This document shows positions 1 through 10,417 of a stretch of 59,167 nucleotides of DNA, piece after piece; position 1 is the stretch's first letter; every line of letters begins with the position of its first letter. The stretch comes from an uncultured Bacteroidales bacterium (GTDB lineage: Bacteria; Bacteroidota; Bacteroidia; Bacteroidales; UBA932). The translations under genes and the position numbers were made by a program. The notes beneath the pieces were generated by a model that was not told the origin of the DNA, ran no database searches, and saw only the letters and a program-made list of their open reading frames with translations. Where the stretch lies: the NCBI GenBank assembly GCA_905235995.1, contig CAJONI010000050.1, forward strand, positions 1-59,167, in the 5' to 3' direction.

Positions 1-38
1 ATGGGCCGCCCGCCTTGATTATTACAGAGGACCGAAGC

Positions 39-1640
39 CTATCTGTTAAGGCTGGGGTCATCACCGTAGTTGCCCTCGGCGTAGCTGCCGATAGGGTTCT
101 GCACCATGTACGGGTTGGCATCCATCTCCTGCTGGGGGATGGTGAGCACCCAGTCGAACGACTCGGGATCGTAGAGGTGGCAGTCGTTGGTCGCAATGAC
201 GTTCAGGCTGGCCTGCGGGTGACCCATTTCGAGGGTACGCTCGAAGCCCTGGCGCAGACGCTTGATGTCATAGATGCGGCCGTACTCACCCCAAAGCTCG
301 ATGCGGCGCTGGAGGATGATCTCCTCGAGGAGCGATCCGGTCTTGTCGGTGGTCAGGGCGCCAAGCTGCAGGCCGCTCTTGGCAGAGCAGTCGTAGCCGG
401 GCTGGCGGGTGGCCATCAGCTCGTTGAGCAGGACCTTGGCCTGAGCCTCATTGCCCAGACGTGCCTCGCACTCGGCCATGATTAGCTGCATCTCGGGAGC
501 GCGCATGAAGATGTGGTCGGCGCCGGTGTAGGGGTCGTCCACCGAACCGCAACCCTTGCCAGCCTTGTTGGCGAACTGGAACTTCCACTGCTGGTAGCCG
601 TAGGTCGTACCGTCGGCCAGCACCTCATAGGTCCACCAGGCCTCCTTGCGGAGGTCGTTGTCGGCGATCTGGTCGTAGAGTTCGGTGCTGCAGCACTTGC
701 GGGCTCGGGCGCCATAACCTGCGAAGTCGATGTCCATATGGGCGAGGAACTGCGGGTTGGTGGTTCCCTGGGCGGTGATGACCTCAGCGCCCCAGAGCAC
801 GCTGGCCTGAGTGGCGTCGTTGTACTGGAAGTTCTTGTCGAAGTCGATGGAACCGCCCTTGACGGCGATGGCGGCGGCAGCGTTGGCCGTGTTGTAGTCG
901 CCCATGCAGAGGGCGATGCGGGCCTTGATGCCATTGGCCACGTACTCGTCGATGTGCGAGCAGTGCTTCTGGGCCTTGCCGGCAAGCAGGGCGACAGCCT
1001 TGTCGATGTCGCTCATGGCCTGGGCGTAGACCTCGCGGTTGGTGGAGCGGGGCTTGCCCTCGGTGCCGGCGGATGAAGGTTCGGTGTAGACAGGCACGCA
1101 GAGACGGTCCTCATGACCGATGTAGCTGCGGGCGAAGGTCATTGCCAGGTAGTGGTAGGAATACGCACGGAGGGCATAGGCGTTGCCCATGATGTATTCC
1201 ACGTCGGCAGAGGCGCCTTCCATGGTCTCCTGTGCGGCGAGGATGTAGTTCACCTGGCTGATGATCGTGTAGTAGTAATTCCAGGCATCGTAGGGACGCC
1301 AGGTGGAAAGTGTGTAGCGCGACTTCACATTGTAGTTGTAGTCGAACCAGAACCAGCCGTTACCCTGGGCAGCCATCACCATGTCCTCACCCATGAGGTC
1401 GCCCATCAGGGCATAGGACTGGATGCCGAAGCACTGGTGGTAGTTACCGGTCGTGGTCTGCCCCCAACGCCATAAGAAGCGGAGGGTTCCGTTGAGGGCC
1501 ATGTAGCCACCATCGGTATCACCCAGCATGAAGTCGCCGGAAACTGCGGTCGTGGGGGTCGTGTCAAGCAGTTCCTGGTTGCAGGAGCCGACTAGGCAGA
1601 GCGCGCAGATTGCAATTATTGCGATGAATATCTTTTTCAT
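39..1640 (-). CDS. SusD/RagB-like outer-membrane lipoprotein
   Basis: Surface glycan-binding partner of the SusC transporter encoded just upstream. The protein is 533 aa, the usual SusD length. It opens with a lipoprotein signal ending in the lipobox LVGSC (Cys20), followed by a helical SusD-type body with aromatic-rich stretches (YNYYYTIISQVNYIL) and the late motif RRIELWGEYGRIYDIKR, typical of SusD proteins. I place the start at the ATG at 1640; the four-codon extension to 1652 begins with TTG and precedes the positive n-region. Only 12 bases separate this start from the susC stop, so the two genes form one transcription unit. The substrate is not predictable from the sequence. Confidence 0.93.
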   Translation of the reverse strand: MKKIFIAIIAICALCLVGSCNQELLDTTPTTAVSGDFMLGDTDGGYMALNGTLRFLWRWGQTTTGNYHQCFGIQSYALMGDLMGEDMVMAAQGNGWFWFDYNYNVKSRYTLSTWRPYDAWNYYYTIISQVNYILAAQETMEGASADVEYIMGNAYALRAYSYHYLAMTFARSYIGHEDRLCVPVYTEPSSAGTEGKPRSTNREVYAQAMSDIDKAVALLAGKAQKHCSHIDEYVANGIKARIALCMGDYNTANAAAAIAVKGGSIDFDKNFQYNDATQASVLWGAEVITAQGTTNPQFLAHMDIDFAGYGARARKCCSTELYDQIADNDLRKEAWWTYEVLADGTTYGYQQWKFQFANKAGKGCGSVDDPYTGADHIFMRAPEMQLIMAECEARLGNEAQAKVLLNELMATRQPGYDCSAKSGLQLGALTTDKTGSLLEEIILQRRIELWGEYGRIYDIKRLRQGFERTLEMGHPQASLNVIATNDCHLYDPESFDWVLTIPQQEMDANPYMVQNPIGSYAEGNYGDDPSLNR

Positions 1641-1652
1641 GGAGCGATTCAA

Positions 1653-4600
1653 TTAAAAGTTGATATCCAGGCCGAGGGAGAAGGTGCGGGTCGGGGTGTA
1701 GGCCCAGCTCGTACCGCCGGAGAAGTTGTACTGGGGATCCATGCCGTTGAGCTTGTTGAACATGCGGATGTTGTCACCCGTGGCGAAGATGCGGAGCTGC
1801 TTCAGGCCGATCTTCGAGGTGGCTTTCTGCGGCAGGGTGTAACCCAGCTGGACCGACTTGATCGCGAAATACGAAGCGTCGATGAGCCAGCGGTCCGTGG
1901 CGATGCGGCCGGAACCGATCAGGACTGCGGGAACGTCGGTCACGTCGCCGGGATTGCGCCAGCGTTTGAGGATGGCGCGGTTCCAGGTGTCACCGGCATA
2001 GGCTACTTCCATGGAGGAGGCATACGGGCTGTCGTACACCAGGCCGCCGATGGAGAAGGTGGTCAGGAACGAGAAGTCGAAGCCCTTCCACTGGAAATCG
2101 GAACCGAAGGAACCCTGGAACTTTGGCTCGCGGCTGTCGAGGTAGTACTTGGAAGCGGTAGCCTTGGAGGACTGGTCGGTCTTCTCTTCGCTGCCGGGCT
2201 TGATGATCTCGACACCCTTCTCGTCTTTCATGACATTGCCTTCGGCGTCTCTCTCATACTCGTAGCACCAGTAGAGGAGCTTACCGGTCTCAGGATCGAC
2301 ACCGGCGCTCTTCGGCATGTAGAAAGTGTAGATCGGCATGCCTACCTTGATGACCTGGTTGCCCGAGGTGATCACGTCGGTGTCGGTCAGGGCGAGGACG
2401 GTGTTCTTGTTCTTGAAGCCCATGAAGGTGGAGCTGAAGCGCAGGTCCTTCTTGTTTATCCAGTTGAAGCGCAAGGTGCCCTCGAAGCCGATGTTGCGCA
2501 TCGAACCGACGTTGGCGTTGTACCCGCTGAAGCCCGTGGAGAGCGGCATCGGGAAGGAAAGCAGCATGTCGGTAGTGGTCTGGTGGTAGAACTCGGCCGT
2601 GATGTTGAGGAAGCGGTTGAAGAAGGTGCCTTCGATACCGGCGTTCCACGACGACTTCTTCTCCCAGGACACGTTCTTGTTCTCGAGCGAGGTCACGACT
2701 GCACCGGGGTTGCCGGCGTTCGGCCAGGTGAGGTTGTAGAACGACTGCCAGGCATAATATGAAGACAGACTGTCGTTACCGAGCTGGCCGTAGGAGAGAC
2801 GGAGGGTCAGGTTGTCGATCCAGCTGGCGTTCTGGAGGAAACGCTCCTCGGAGATGCGCCAGCTTCCGCCGAGCGACCAGAACTGGCCCCAGCGGTTGTC
2901 CTTGAAGAAACGGGAGGAACCGTCGGTACGCCACGTGGCTTCGACATAGTACTTGTCGGCGAAGTCATAGTTGAGACGGCCGAACCAGGACTCGATGCGG
3001 TAGTCGTCGGAATAGGAGGCGTTGTCGGTCACGTTGGTGGCCGGGTTCAGCTCATAGATGCCGGGATAGACGCCGGTACGCTCTGCATAGAGGTAGGTAT
3101 AGTTGTACTTATACCACTCGTGACCGGCCTGTGACAGTACGTGGTGCCTTCCGAACTTGCGGTCGTACTTCAGGATCTGGTTGAAGGTGTACGACATGGT
3201 GCGGGTGGCATACTTGTCTACCTCACCGCCCACAGAGGCGCCGTCGCCGTGGTAGGGGTTGTAATACGAAGTGATGGCGCGGTTGCGGATGTCGGAGCCG
3301 AAGTTCACGGAGAAGCTCAGGCCCTTGAACACGCCCATCACGGGGTCGTTGCCGCCGAACACGGCGTAGGAGCGCACGCCGACATTGTCGGCGGTGGTGC
3401 GGTAATGGTTCTCGTAGAGGTCGCCCACCACGTTGAACTTCGAAGCCTTCGGACGGGAGGTCACTCCGGGATTGTTACCGTAGTCATACTGCTTTTTGCC
3501 GTTCTCGTCGAGGACGTCGTTACCGTTCATGTCCTTGAGGTACACAGGATAGATAGGAGCCATGAACTGGGCGGTGTACCAGGCGTTGCCCGTCTGGGTG
3601 GAAGAGTACTGCGAGCTGTTGGAATCGGTGTAGGAGTAGTTCAGGTTGGCTCCCACCTGCATCCACCTGTTGACGTTGTGGTCGACGCCGGCACGGGCGG
3701 AGTAACGGTCGAACATGGTGGTGATCAGCACGCCGCGGTCGTCAAGGTAGCCTACGGAGAGGTTGTACTTGGTACGCTCGTTGCCGCCGGTCACGCCCAG
3801 CTGGTACTCCTGGCGCCATGCCTTGCTGTTGGTCAGGATGTCCATCCAGTCCTCTTTCCAGGCAGGCCTGGCGTCGGAACGCACCTTGCCGGTGGCGGGG
3901 TCGACGACCTTGTCCCAGGTGTAGTTCTTGTAGGGGTTGTAGAACTCGCCGCCTACCTGGGCGCCGAGGGCTCCGGAAGCATAGTCTTTGGCTTCATCCA
4001 TGGTGTTGCCGGCGTAATACGAGGAGTTGCGCAGGGCCTCCCAGGTGATCTCCACGAATTCGTTCTGCGAAAGCATGTCGTAGCGCTGAAGCGAACGGGA
4101 CTGCAGACCGAACTGTGCTCGGAAGCTGACATTGGCAAATCCGGCCTCGCCGCGCTTGGTGGTGATCATCACCACACCGTTTGCACCACGGGCACCGTAC
4201 AGTGCGGAAGCCGAAGCGTCCTTCAGGACGGTCAGGTTCTCGATGTCGTTGGGGTTGATGGCGGAAAGAGCTCCGTCGTAAGGGATGCCGTCCACGACAT
4301 AGAGAGGGGTGGAAGAAGCGTTGATGGAACCGTAGCCGCGGATGTGCAGCGAGGCGCTCTCACCAGGCTGGCCGGAGCCGGCCGTGGAGGTGACACCCGC
4401 CACAAGGCCTTCGATGGCCTTCGAGACATTGGACACGGTACGTTTGTTCAGGCTTTCGCTCTTGACCGCGGTGGCCGATCCGGTGAACGACGATTTCTTC
4501 GCCGTACCGTAGGCGACTACCACGGTCTCTTCAAGGCTCTCCGTTTCGGAGGCCATCAGGATGTCGATCACAGCGCGGCCGTCGATGGCGGTTTCCTGCG

Positions 4601-4841
4601 TGACGTAGCCGATCGAACTGAAGACCAGCGTTGCGTTCATCGGGGCGACGATCGTATAGGATCCGTCGCCGTCGGTCGCCGTTCCGGTCATAGTGCCCTT
4701 TACCTGCACTGAGGCATAAGGGATACCTTCGCCGGTGTTGGCGTCCTTCACCATGCCTCTGACCGTGATGTTCTGGGCAAATGCAGCAGCACCCGCCAGC
4801 ACGATCATGAGGCAGGTGAGAATTACTCTCATTGTCCTCAT
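1653..4841 (-). CDS. SusC/RagA-family TonB-linked outer-membrane transporter
   Basis: TonB-dependent importer of oligosaccharides or peptides, forming a lidded pair with the SusD-like protein downstream. The protein is 1062 aa: signal peptide (about 1-23, ending AAAFAQ), a carboxypeptidase-D regulatory-like domain (about 24-110), a plug domain with the SusC signature VLKDASASALYGARGANGV, and a 22-strand type barrel ending in a terminal Phe (GLDINF). No STN domain is present, so anti-sigma signalling is not expected. The open frame runs 58 codons further upstream, but that part reads through the decayed mutase copy at 4874-5070 and is not protein-like; ATG 4841 (or 4832) sits directly before the signal peptide. 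No TAnnTTTG box was found upstream on this strand, so read-through from the mutase genes is possible. Confidence 0.93.
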   Translation of the reverse strand: MRTMRVILTCLMIVLAGAAAFAQNITVRGMVKDANTGEGIPYASVQVKGTMTGTATDGDGSYTIVAPMNATLVFSSIGYVTQETAIDGRAVIDILMASETESLEETVVVAYGTAKKSSFTGSATAVKSESLNKRTVSNVSKAIEGLVAGVTSTAGSGQPGESASLHIRGYGSINASSTPLYVVDGIPYDGALSAINPNDIENLTVLKDASASALYGARGANGVVMITTKRGEAGFANVSFRAQFGLQSRSLQRYDMLSQNEFVEITWEALRNSSYYAGNTMDEAKDYASGALGAQVGGEFYNPYKNYTWDKVVDPATGKVRSDARPAWKEDWMDILTNSKAWRQEYQLGVTGGNERTKYNLSVGYLDDRGVLITTMFDRYSARAGVDHNVNRWMQVGANLNYSYTDSNSSQYSSTQTGNAWYTAQFMAPIYPVYLKDMNGNDVLDENGKKQYDYGNNPGVTSRPKASKFNVVGDLYENHYRTTADNVGVRSYAVFGGNDPVMGVFKGLSFSVNFGSDIRNRAITSYYNPYHGDGASVGGEVDKYATRTMSYTFNQILKYDRKFGRHHVLSQAGHEWYKYNYTYLYAERTGVYPGIYELNPATNVTDNASYSDDYRIESWFGRLNYDFADKYYVEATWRTDGSSRFFKDNRWGQFWSLGGSWRISEERFLQNASWIDNLTLRLSYGQLGNDSLSSYYAWQSFYNLTWPNAGNPGAVVTSLENKNVSWEKKSSWNAGIEGTFFNRFLNITAEFYHQTTTDMLLSFPMPLSTGFSGYNANVGSMRNIGFEGTLRFNWINKKDLRFSSTFMGFKNKNTVLALTDTDVITSGNQVIKVGMPIYTFYMPKSAGVDPETGKLLYWCYEYERDAEGNVMKDEKGVEIIKPGSEEKTDQSSKATASKYYLDSREPKFQGSFGSDFQWKGFDFSFLTTFSIGGLVYDSPYASSMEVAYAGDTWNRAILKRWRNPGDVTDVPAVLIGSGRIATDRWLIDASYFAIKSVQLGYTLPQKATSKIGLKQLRIFATGDNIRMFNKLNGMDPQYNFSGGTSWAYTPTRTFSLGLDINF

Positions 4842-4873
4842 AAGGTGATGTTTTTGATTAAAAGGGTTAGGAT

Positions 4874-5070
4874 AGTATTGGTATTTCGTCCTTTGCAGTA
4901 CCCGCCTGATCAGTCTTCGAACTTCCGGTTGAGAAGTCCGATCGTCTTGATCACGGCGTCGGGGAGCGGGTGCCGCGGCCGAAGATGGCCACAGCACCGT
5001 CACGGCAGCATTCATCGTAGTCCAGGGCGGGGATCACTCCGCCCGGGACCACGAGAATGTCTTCGCGACC
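4874..5070 (-). pseudogene. Decayed tandem copy of the 3' end of the mutase large-subunit gene
   Basis: These 197 bases match 5071-5270, which carry the stop codon, the last 54 codons and the immediate 3' flank of the methylmalonyl-CoA mutase large subunit. The two copies abut exactly: both begin with AGTAT and both end with CTTCGCGACC. Copy one has many substitutions and lacks one base where copy two reads GGGGATGCGGG (copy one GGGGAGCGGG), which shifts the reading frame. It has no start and cannot make a B12-binding domain. It fills the gap between susC and the mutase gene. Confidence 0.85.
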
Positions 5071-5108
5071 AGTATCAGTATTTTATCTTCCTTGTAGTAC
5101 CCGCCTGA

Positions 5109-7247
<2,139 letters not shown>

Positions 7248-7263
7248 TGTTCAGTCCTCCAGA

Positions 7264-9153
7264 TTAAAGTTCCTTGACGCCCAGTGCTTTCTGGTATTCC
7301 TTGAGGGTATCCAGCACATTGCACTTCACATGGATGTAGTGGTCGATCCCCTGCTCTTCGAGCTGAGGGCGGCACTCCGGATCGCCGGCCACCACGACGA
7401 TGGCCTTGTCGCCCATGAGTTTCGCGATCTTGGGAACGTTCTCGAGATACTCGTCGTCGGCAGAGCAGGCCACGACGATGTCGGCCTTGGCCTTGAGGGC
7501 GGCCTCGACGCCTTCCTCGATGGTGGAGAAGCGGTTGTTGTCGACCACCTTGAAGCCGGCCACGGCGAAGAAGTTGCAGCTGAACTGAGCACGGGCGCGG
7601 CACATTGCCAGATTGCCGAAGGTCAGCATGAAGGCCATCGGCTGGCGGTCGCCGCGGTCGGTGGCAAGACGCATGGCCTCGAAGGGCTGGGCGCCACGGT
7701 ACGGGCGCAGAGGCTCGGCCATCTGCTCCTTCTCGCAGCCTTCCTGGGTGCAGCAGCAAGGGGCGGAGTCGCGGGTCACGATTTCCCTGGTGACCTCGTC
7801 GACCGCCTTCTCAAGGAAGTTGGGGTACTGGTTGGTACCCAGCAGGGTCTCGCGGCGCTGGGCCAGGAGCTTGTCTTTCTTGTCGGAAACGGCTTTCACC
7901 TGCTCCTGAACGAAGCCGGCCTTGAAGGCCTCGGTGTAGCCGCCCTTCTCCTCGACGTCCTTGAAGAGCTTCCAGGAAGCGTCGATGATGGACTGGGTGA
8001 GTTCTTCGATGTAATAGGAACCGGCACCCGGGTCGACTATATTGTTGAAGTGCGACTCCTCCTTGAGGATAGACTGCACGTTGCGGGCGATGCGGTTGGA
8101 GAATTCGCCGGGGGCGCGGAACGCGTCGTCGAAAGGCACCACCTCAATGGAGTCGACGCCGGCGATGGCGGCGCTCATGGTCTCGGTCGTGCTGCGGAGC
8201 ATGTTGACGTAGGCGTCGTAGACGGTCTGGTTCCAGCGGCTGGTGACGGCGTGCACCTTCATCTTGAGGGCGCATTCGCAGTCGACACCCCATGCCTTGA
8301 CGATGTTGGCCCAGACCACGCGTGCGGCGCGGAACTTGGCGATCTCCATGAAGTAGTTGGAGCTGATGCCGAAGGTGAACTTGATGCGGCGGGCTGTCTC
8401 AGCGGGCTCCACGCCGAGTTCGGAGAGTTTGGCCACGTATTCGTTGCCGATGGCCGCGCCGAAGGCGAGTTCCTGGACGAGGCTGCTGCCTGCGTTGTTG
8501 AAGTCGTAGGCCTGTACGCCGATGACGCGTACCCGGGGGAAATCCTTCACGGCCTTCACCGCGTCGGCGAGGAAGCCGTAAGCCTTGTCTTCGCAGAAGT
8601 GGCCCTTGACGGTAAGCCTGTGGAGCGGGCTGAAGTCGAAGGAGGCACGGACGTCTTCGGGCTTGAAGCCCTGCTTCTTCACGACCGCGATGAAACTATC
8701 GAGCGTCGCCTGGCTGCGACGGGGGCAGCATCGGGTGAAGTTGATCTCGACGGCGGGGACGTGGATACCCTTGAGGAGGGTTTCCATCTCCGCGACGGAG
8801 AGGTCCTTCTTTTCGGAGAGCTTGAAGCCCAGGCTCTCGACGCCCTTGTTCAGGATGTCGAGCGCTTCGGCGTTGGCCGCCTCCAGGCCCATGGCCAGGT
8901 CGATGTCCTGACGGGTGAGCCAGCCGTTGTCTGTTTTTGTGCCGCGGACGTAGGGGAACTGTCCGGGCATTTCACCAAGGGTCTTGCTGTCGGGAAGGTT
9001 CCCGGCGCGGTAGTAAGGGCGCACGGGGAAACCTTCATGGGTCTTCCATACGAGTTTCTTCTCGTAGTCGGCACCCTTCAAGTCCTTGATAATTACCTCA
9101 TCCCACTGCTCCGTGGAGACAGGGGGAAATTCAGTAAAGAGTTTTTCTGCCAT
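7264..9153 (-). CDS. mutA: Methylmalonyl-CoA mutase, small subunit
   Basis: Non-catalytic partner of the heterodimeric mutase. The 629-aa protein is homologous to the large subunit across the barrel (for example NRIARNVQSILKEESHFNNIVDPGAGSYYIEELT), but its C-terminal flavodoxin-like domain lacks the DxHxxG cobalamin-ligand motif, as is normal for MutA. The ATG at 9153 opens MAEKLFTEFPPVS. A -7 box on the minus strand lies at 9208-9215, about 55 bases upstream, and probably drives both mutase genes. The promoter region is shared with the divergent hydrolase gene. Confidence 0.95.
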   Translation of the reverse strand: MAEKLFTEFPPVSTEQWDEVIIKDLKGADYEKKLVWKTHEGFPVRPYYRAGNLPDSKTLGEMPGQFPYVRGTKTDNGWLTRQDIDLAMGLEAANAEALDILNKGVESLGFKLSEKKDLSVAEMETLLKGIHVPAVEINFTRCCPRRSQATLDSFIAVVKKQGFKPEDVRASFDFSPLHRLTVKGHFCEDKAYGFLADAVKAVKDFPRVRVIGVQAYDFNNAGSSLVQELAFGAAIGNEYVAKLSELGVEPAETARRIKFTFGISSNYFMEIAKFRAARVVWANIVKAWGVDCECALKMKVHAVTSRWNQTVYDAYVNMLRSTTETMSAAIAGVDSIEVVPFDDAFRAPGEFSNRIARNVQSILKEESHFNNIVDPGAGSYYIEELTQSIIDASWKLFKDVEEKGGYTEAFKAGFVQEQVKAVSDKKDKLLAQRRETLLGTNQYPNFLEKAVDEVTREIVTRDSAPCCCTQEGCEKEQMAEPLRPYRGAQPFEAMRLATDRGDRQPMAFMLTFGNLAMCRARAQFSCNFFAVAGFKVVDNNRFSTIEEGVEAALKAKADIVVACSADDEYLENVPKIAKLMGDKAIVVVAGDPECRPQLEEQGIDHYIHVKCNVLDTLKEYQKALGVKEL

Positions 9154-9207
9154 TTTGGTTGAAGTGTTAATTATAGTGTGTTGTTGTCATACATATAATA
9201 AAGAATA

Positions 9208-9215
9208 CAAAATTA
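9208..9215 (-). promoter_or_regulatory. Putative mutA promoter, -7 box TAATTTTG
   Basis: Minus-strand match to the Bacteroidota consensus TAnnTTTG, 55 bases before the mutA start. No clear -33 TTTG was seen. Confidence 0.45.
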
Positions 9216-9227
9216 CTCATTTATTCT

Positions 9228-9235
9228 TACATTTG
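9228..9235 (+). promoter_or_regulatory. Putative hydrolase-gene promoter, -7 box TACATTTG
   Basis: Full match to TAnnTTTG, 19 bases before the ATG at 9255. It is divergent from, and offset by about 20 bases from, the mutA box. Confidence 0.5.
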
Positions 9236-9254
9236 AAAGTTAATAGTTGCAGAT

Positions 9255-10214
9255 ATGTTTCGTTCAATGACTTTGTTCGCAGCCTTGCTGCTCTCTTTCA
9301 CGCTCTTCGCCCAGCCCGGACCATCCGTCACGCCGGGCTCCGACCCGGCATCTCCCGACCGTTCGGTCGCCTTCGCCACCTATGACACCCTCACCCTGTC
9401 GCTCGACCTCTACCTCCCGAAAGATGACGCCGAAACCCACCGCTGCATCATCTACAGCTACGGCGGAGGCTTCGCCCAGAACAACCAGCGCATCGACGAA
9501 ACGAAGAGACTATGCCGCCAACTGGCCGACGACGGCTTCGTGGTCGCCGCCACCGACTACCGCCTCGGCCTGCTCGGAGTGAAGTTCAAAGGCCCCCTCA
9601 GCATGGTCAAGCCCCTTGAGAATGCCCTTCAGATGGCCGTGGAAGACGTTTTCAAGGCCACGCGCTACGTACTCGACAACGCCGTGGAGCTGCGGGTCGA
9701 CCCCTGGCAGATAGTGCTCATGGGCTGCAGTGCAGGGGCCATGACCTCGCTCCAGTGCGACTTCGAGCGCTGCGGGGGAACGCCCCTGGCGAAGCAGTAC
9801 CTCCCGGACGGTTTCCGCTACGCGGGCGTCATCTCCTTCGCTGGCGCGATCTTCTCCCGCCGCGGACTTGAATACCCCCGCGACATGCCCGCCCCCACCC
9901 TGCTGCTCCACGGCACTGCCGACCAGCTCGTGACCTACAAGCAGATCAAGATGTTCAACATCGGGCTCTACGGCTCCAACAGCATAGCCCGCAAGTTCAA
10001 GGAGAACCATTATCCCTACAAGATCATCCGTTTCACCAATGAAGGGCACTCCGTCGCAACGCGGTATTTCAGCCAATATGAGGACATCATCTGGTTCATA
10101 AACCATATGGTAACAGAAGGCCGCCATTTCGAGATCGACGAGACCTTCAGCGACCCGTTCCGGGACCGGCCCAAATGGGACAGTCTGGACCCGACCTCCC
10201 TATATAATAACTGA
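9255..10214 (+). CDS. Secreted alpha/beta-hydrolase (esterase/lipase type)
   Basis: Predicted exported serine hydrolase of 319 aa. A signal peptide (residues 1-20, ending TLFAQ) is followed by an alpha/beta fold with an oxyanion-type YGGGF at 69-73, the nucleophile elbow GCSAG with Ser159, an acid in HGTADQ (Asp223) and His265 in NEGHSV, so the complete triad is visible. The pattern resembles the BD-FAE/acetyl-xylan-esterase-like families; the substrate cannot be told. It lies alone between divergent mutA and the next SusC/SusD system and is followed by a strong terminator. Confidence 0.82.
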   Translation: MFRSMTLFAALLLSFTLFAQPGPSVTPGSDPASPDRSVAFATYDTLTLSLDLYLPKDDAETHRCIIYSYGGGFAQNNQRIDETKRLCRQLADDGFVVAATDYRLGLLGVKFKGPLSMVKPLENALQMAVEDVFKATRYVLDNAVELRVDPWQIVLMGCSAGAMTSLQCDFERCGGTPLAKQYLPDGFRYAGVISFAGAIFSRRGLEYPRDMPAPTLLLHGTADQLVTYKQIKMFNIGLYGSNSIARKFKENHYPYKIIRFTNEGHSVATRYFSQYEDIIWFINHMVTEGRHFEIDETFSDPFRDRPKWDSLDPTSLYNN

Positions 10215-10241
10215 CAGGTAGTTACACCGATTCCAACTCTC

Positions 10242-10293
10242 TCCCCGATGGTTTTTTCAACCAAAAAATTATCGGGGATTTTGTTGTTTTTTT
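10242..10293 (+). terminator. Rho-independent terminator
   Basis: Stem TCCCCGAT (10242-10249) / ATCGGGGA (10271-10278), extended inward by G-T and A-T pairs, then a T-rich run. It follows the hydrolase gene. Confidence 0.85.
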
Positions 10294-10324
10294 AAAAATA
10301 TTTTCCTAACTTAAGAACTTTGTC

Positions 10325-10332
10325 TATATTTG
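10325..10332 (+). promoter_or_regulatory. Putative promoter of the second SusC/SusD system, -7 box TATATTTG
   Basis: Perfect TAnnTTTG in an AT-rich tract, 85 bases before the susC-like ATG. A second, looser candidate (TATAATTTG) lies near 10360. The intergenic 10215-10417 otherwise holds only the terminator. Confidence 0.55.
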
Positions 10333-10417
10333 CGTGGAAATTAGTCGCTTACGCGATCTATAATTTGAAACTAAAATCAACAAAATAACTACTATTTTTT
10401 AACCAAAAACTTAATTT

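Noticed and set aside
3141-4712. Long open frame of 523 codons on the plus strand across the first susC
   Set aside because: It is antisense to a clear TonB transporter. Its composition (His, Val, Gly) is what the complement of GC-rich codons gives, and it has no recognisable domain.
4842-5015. 58-residue N-terminal extension of the first SusC
   Set aside because: It reads through the frameshifted mutase copy; the signal peptide starts at ATG 4841.
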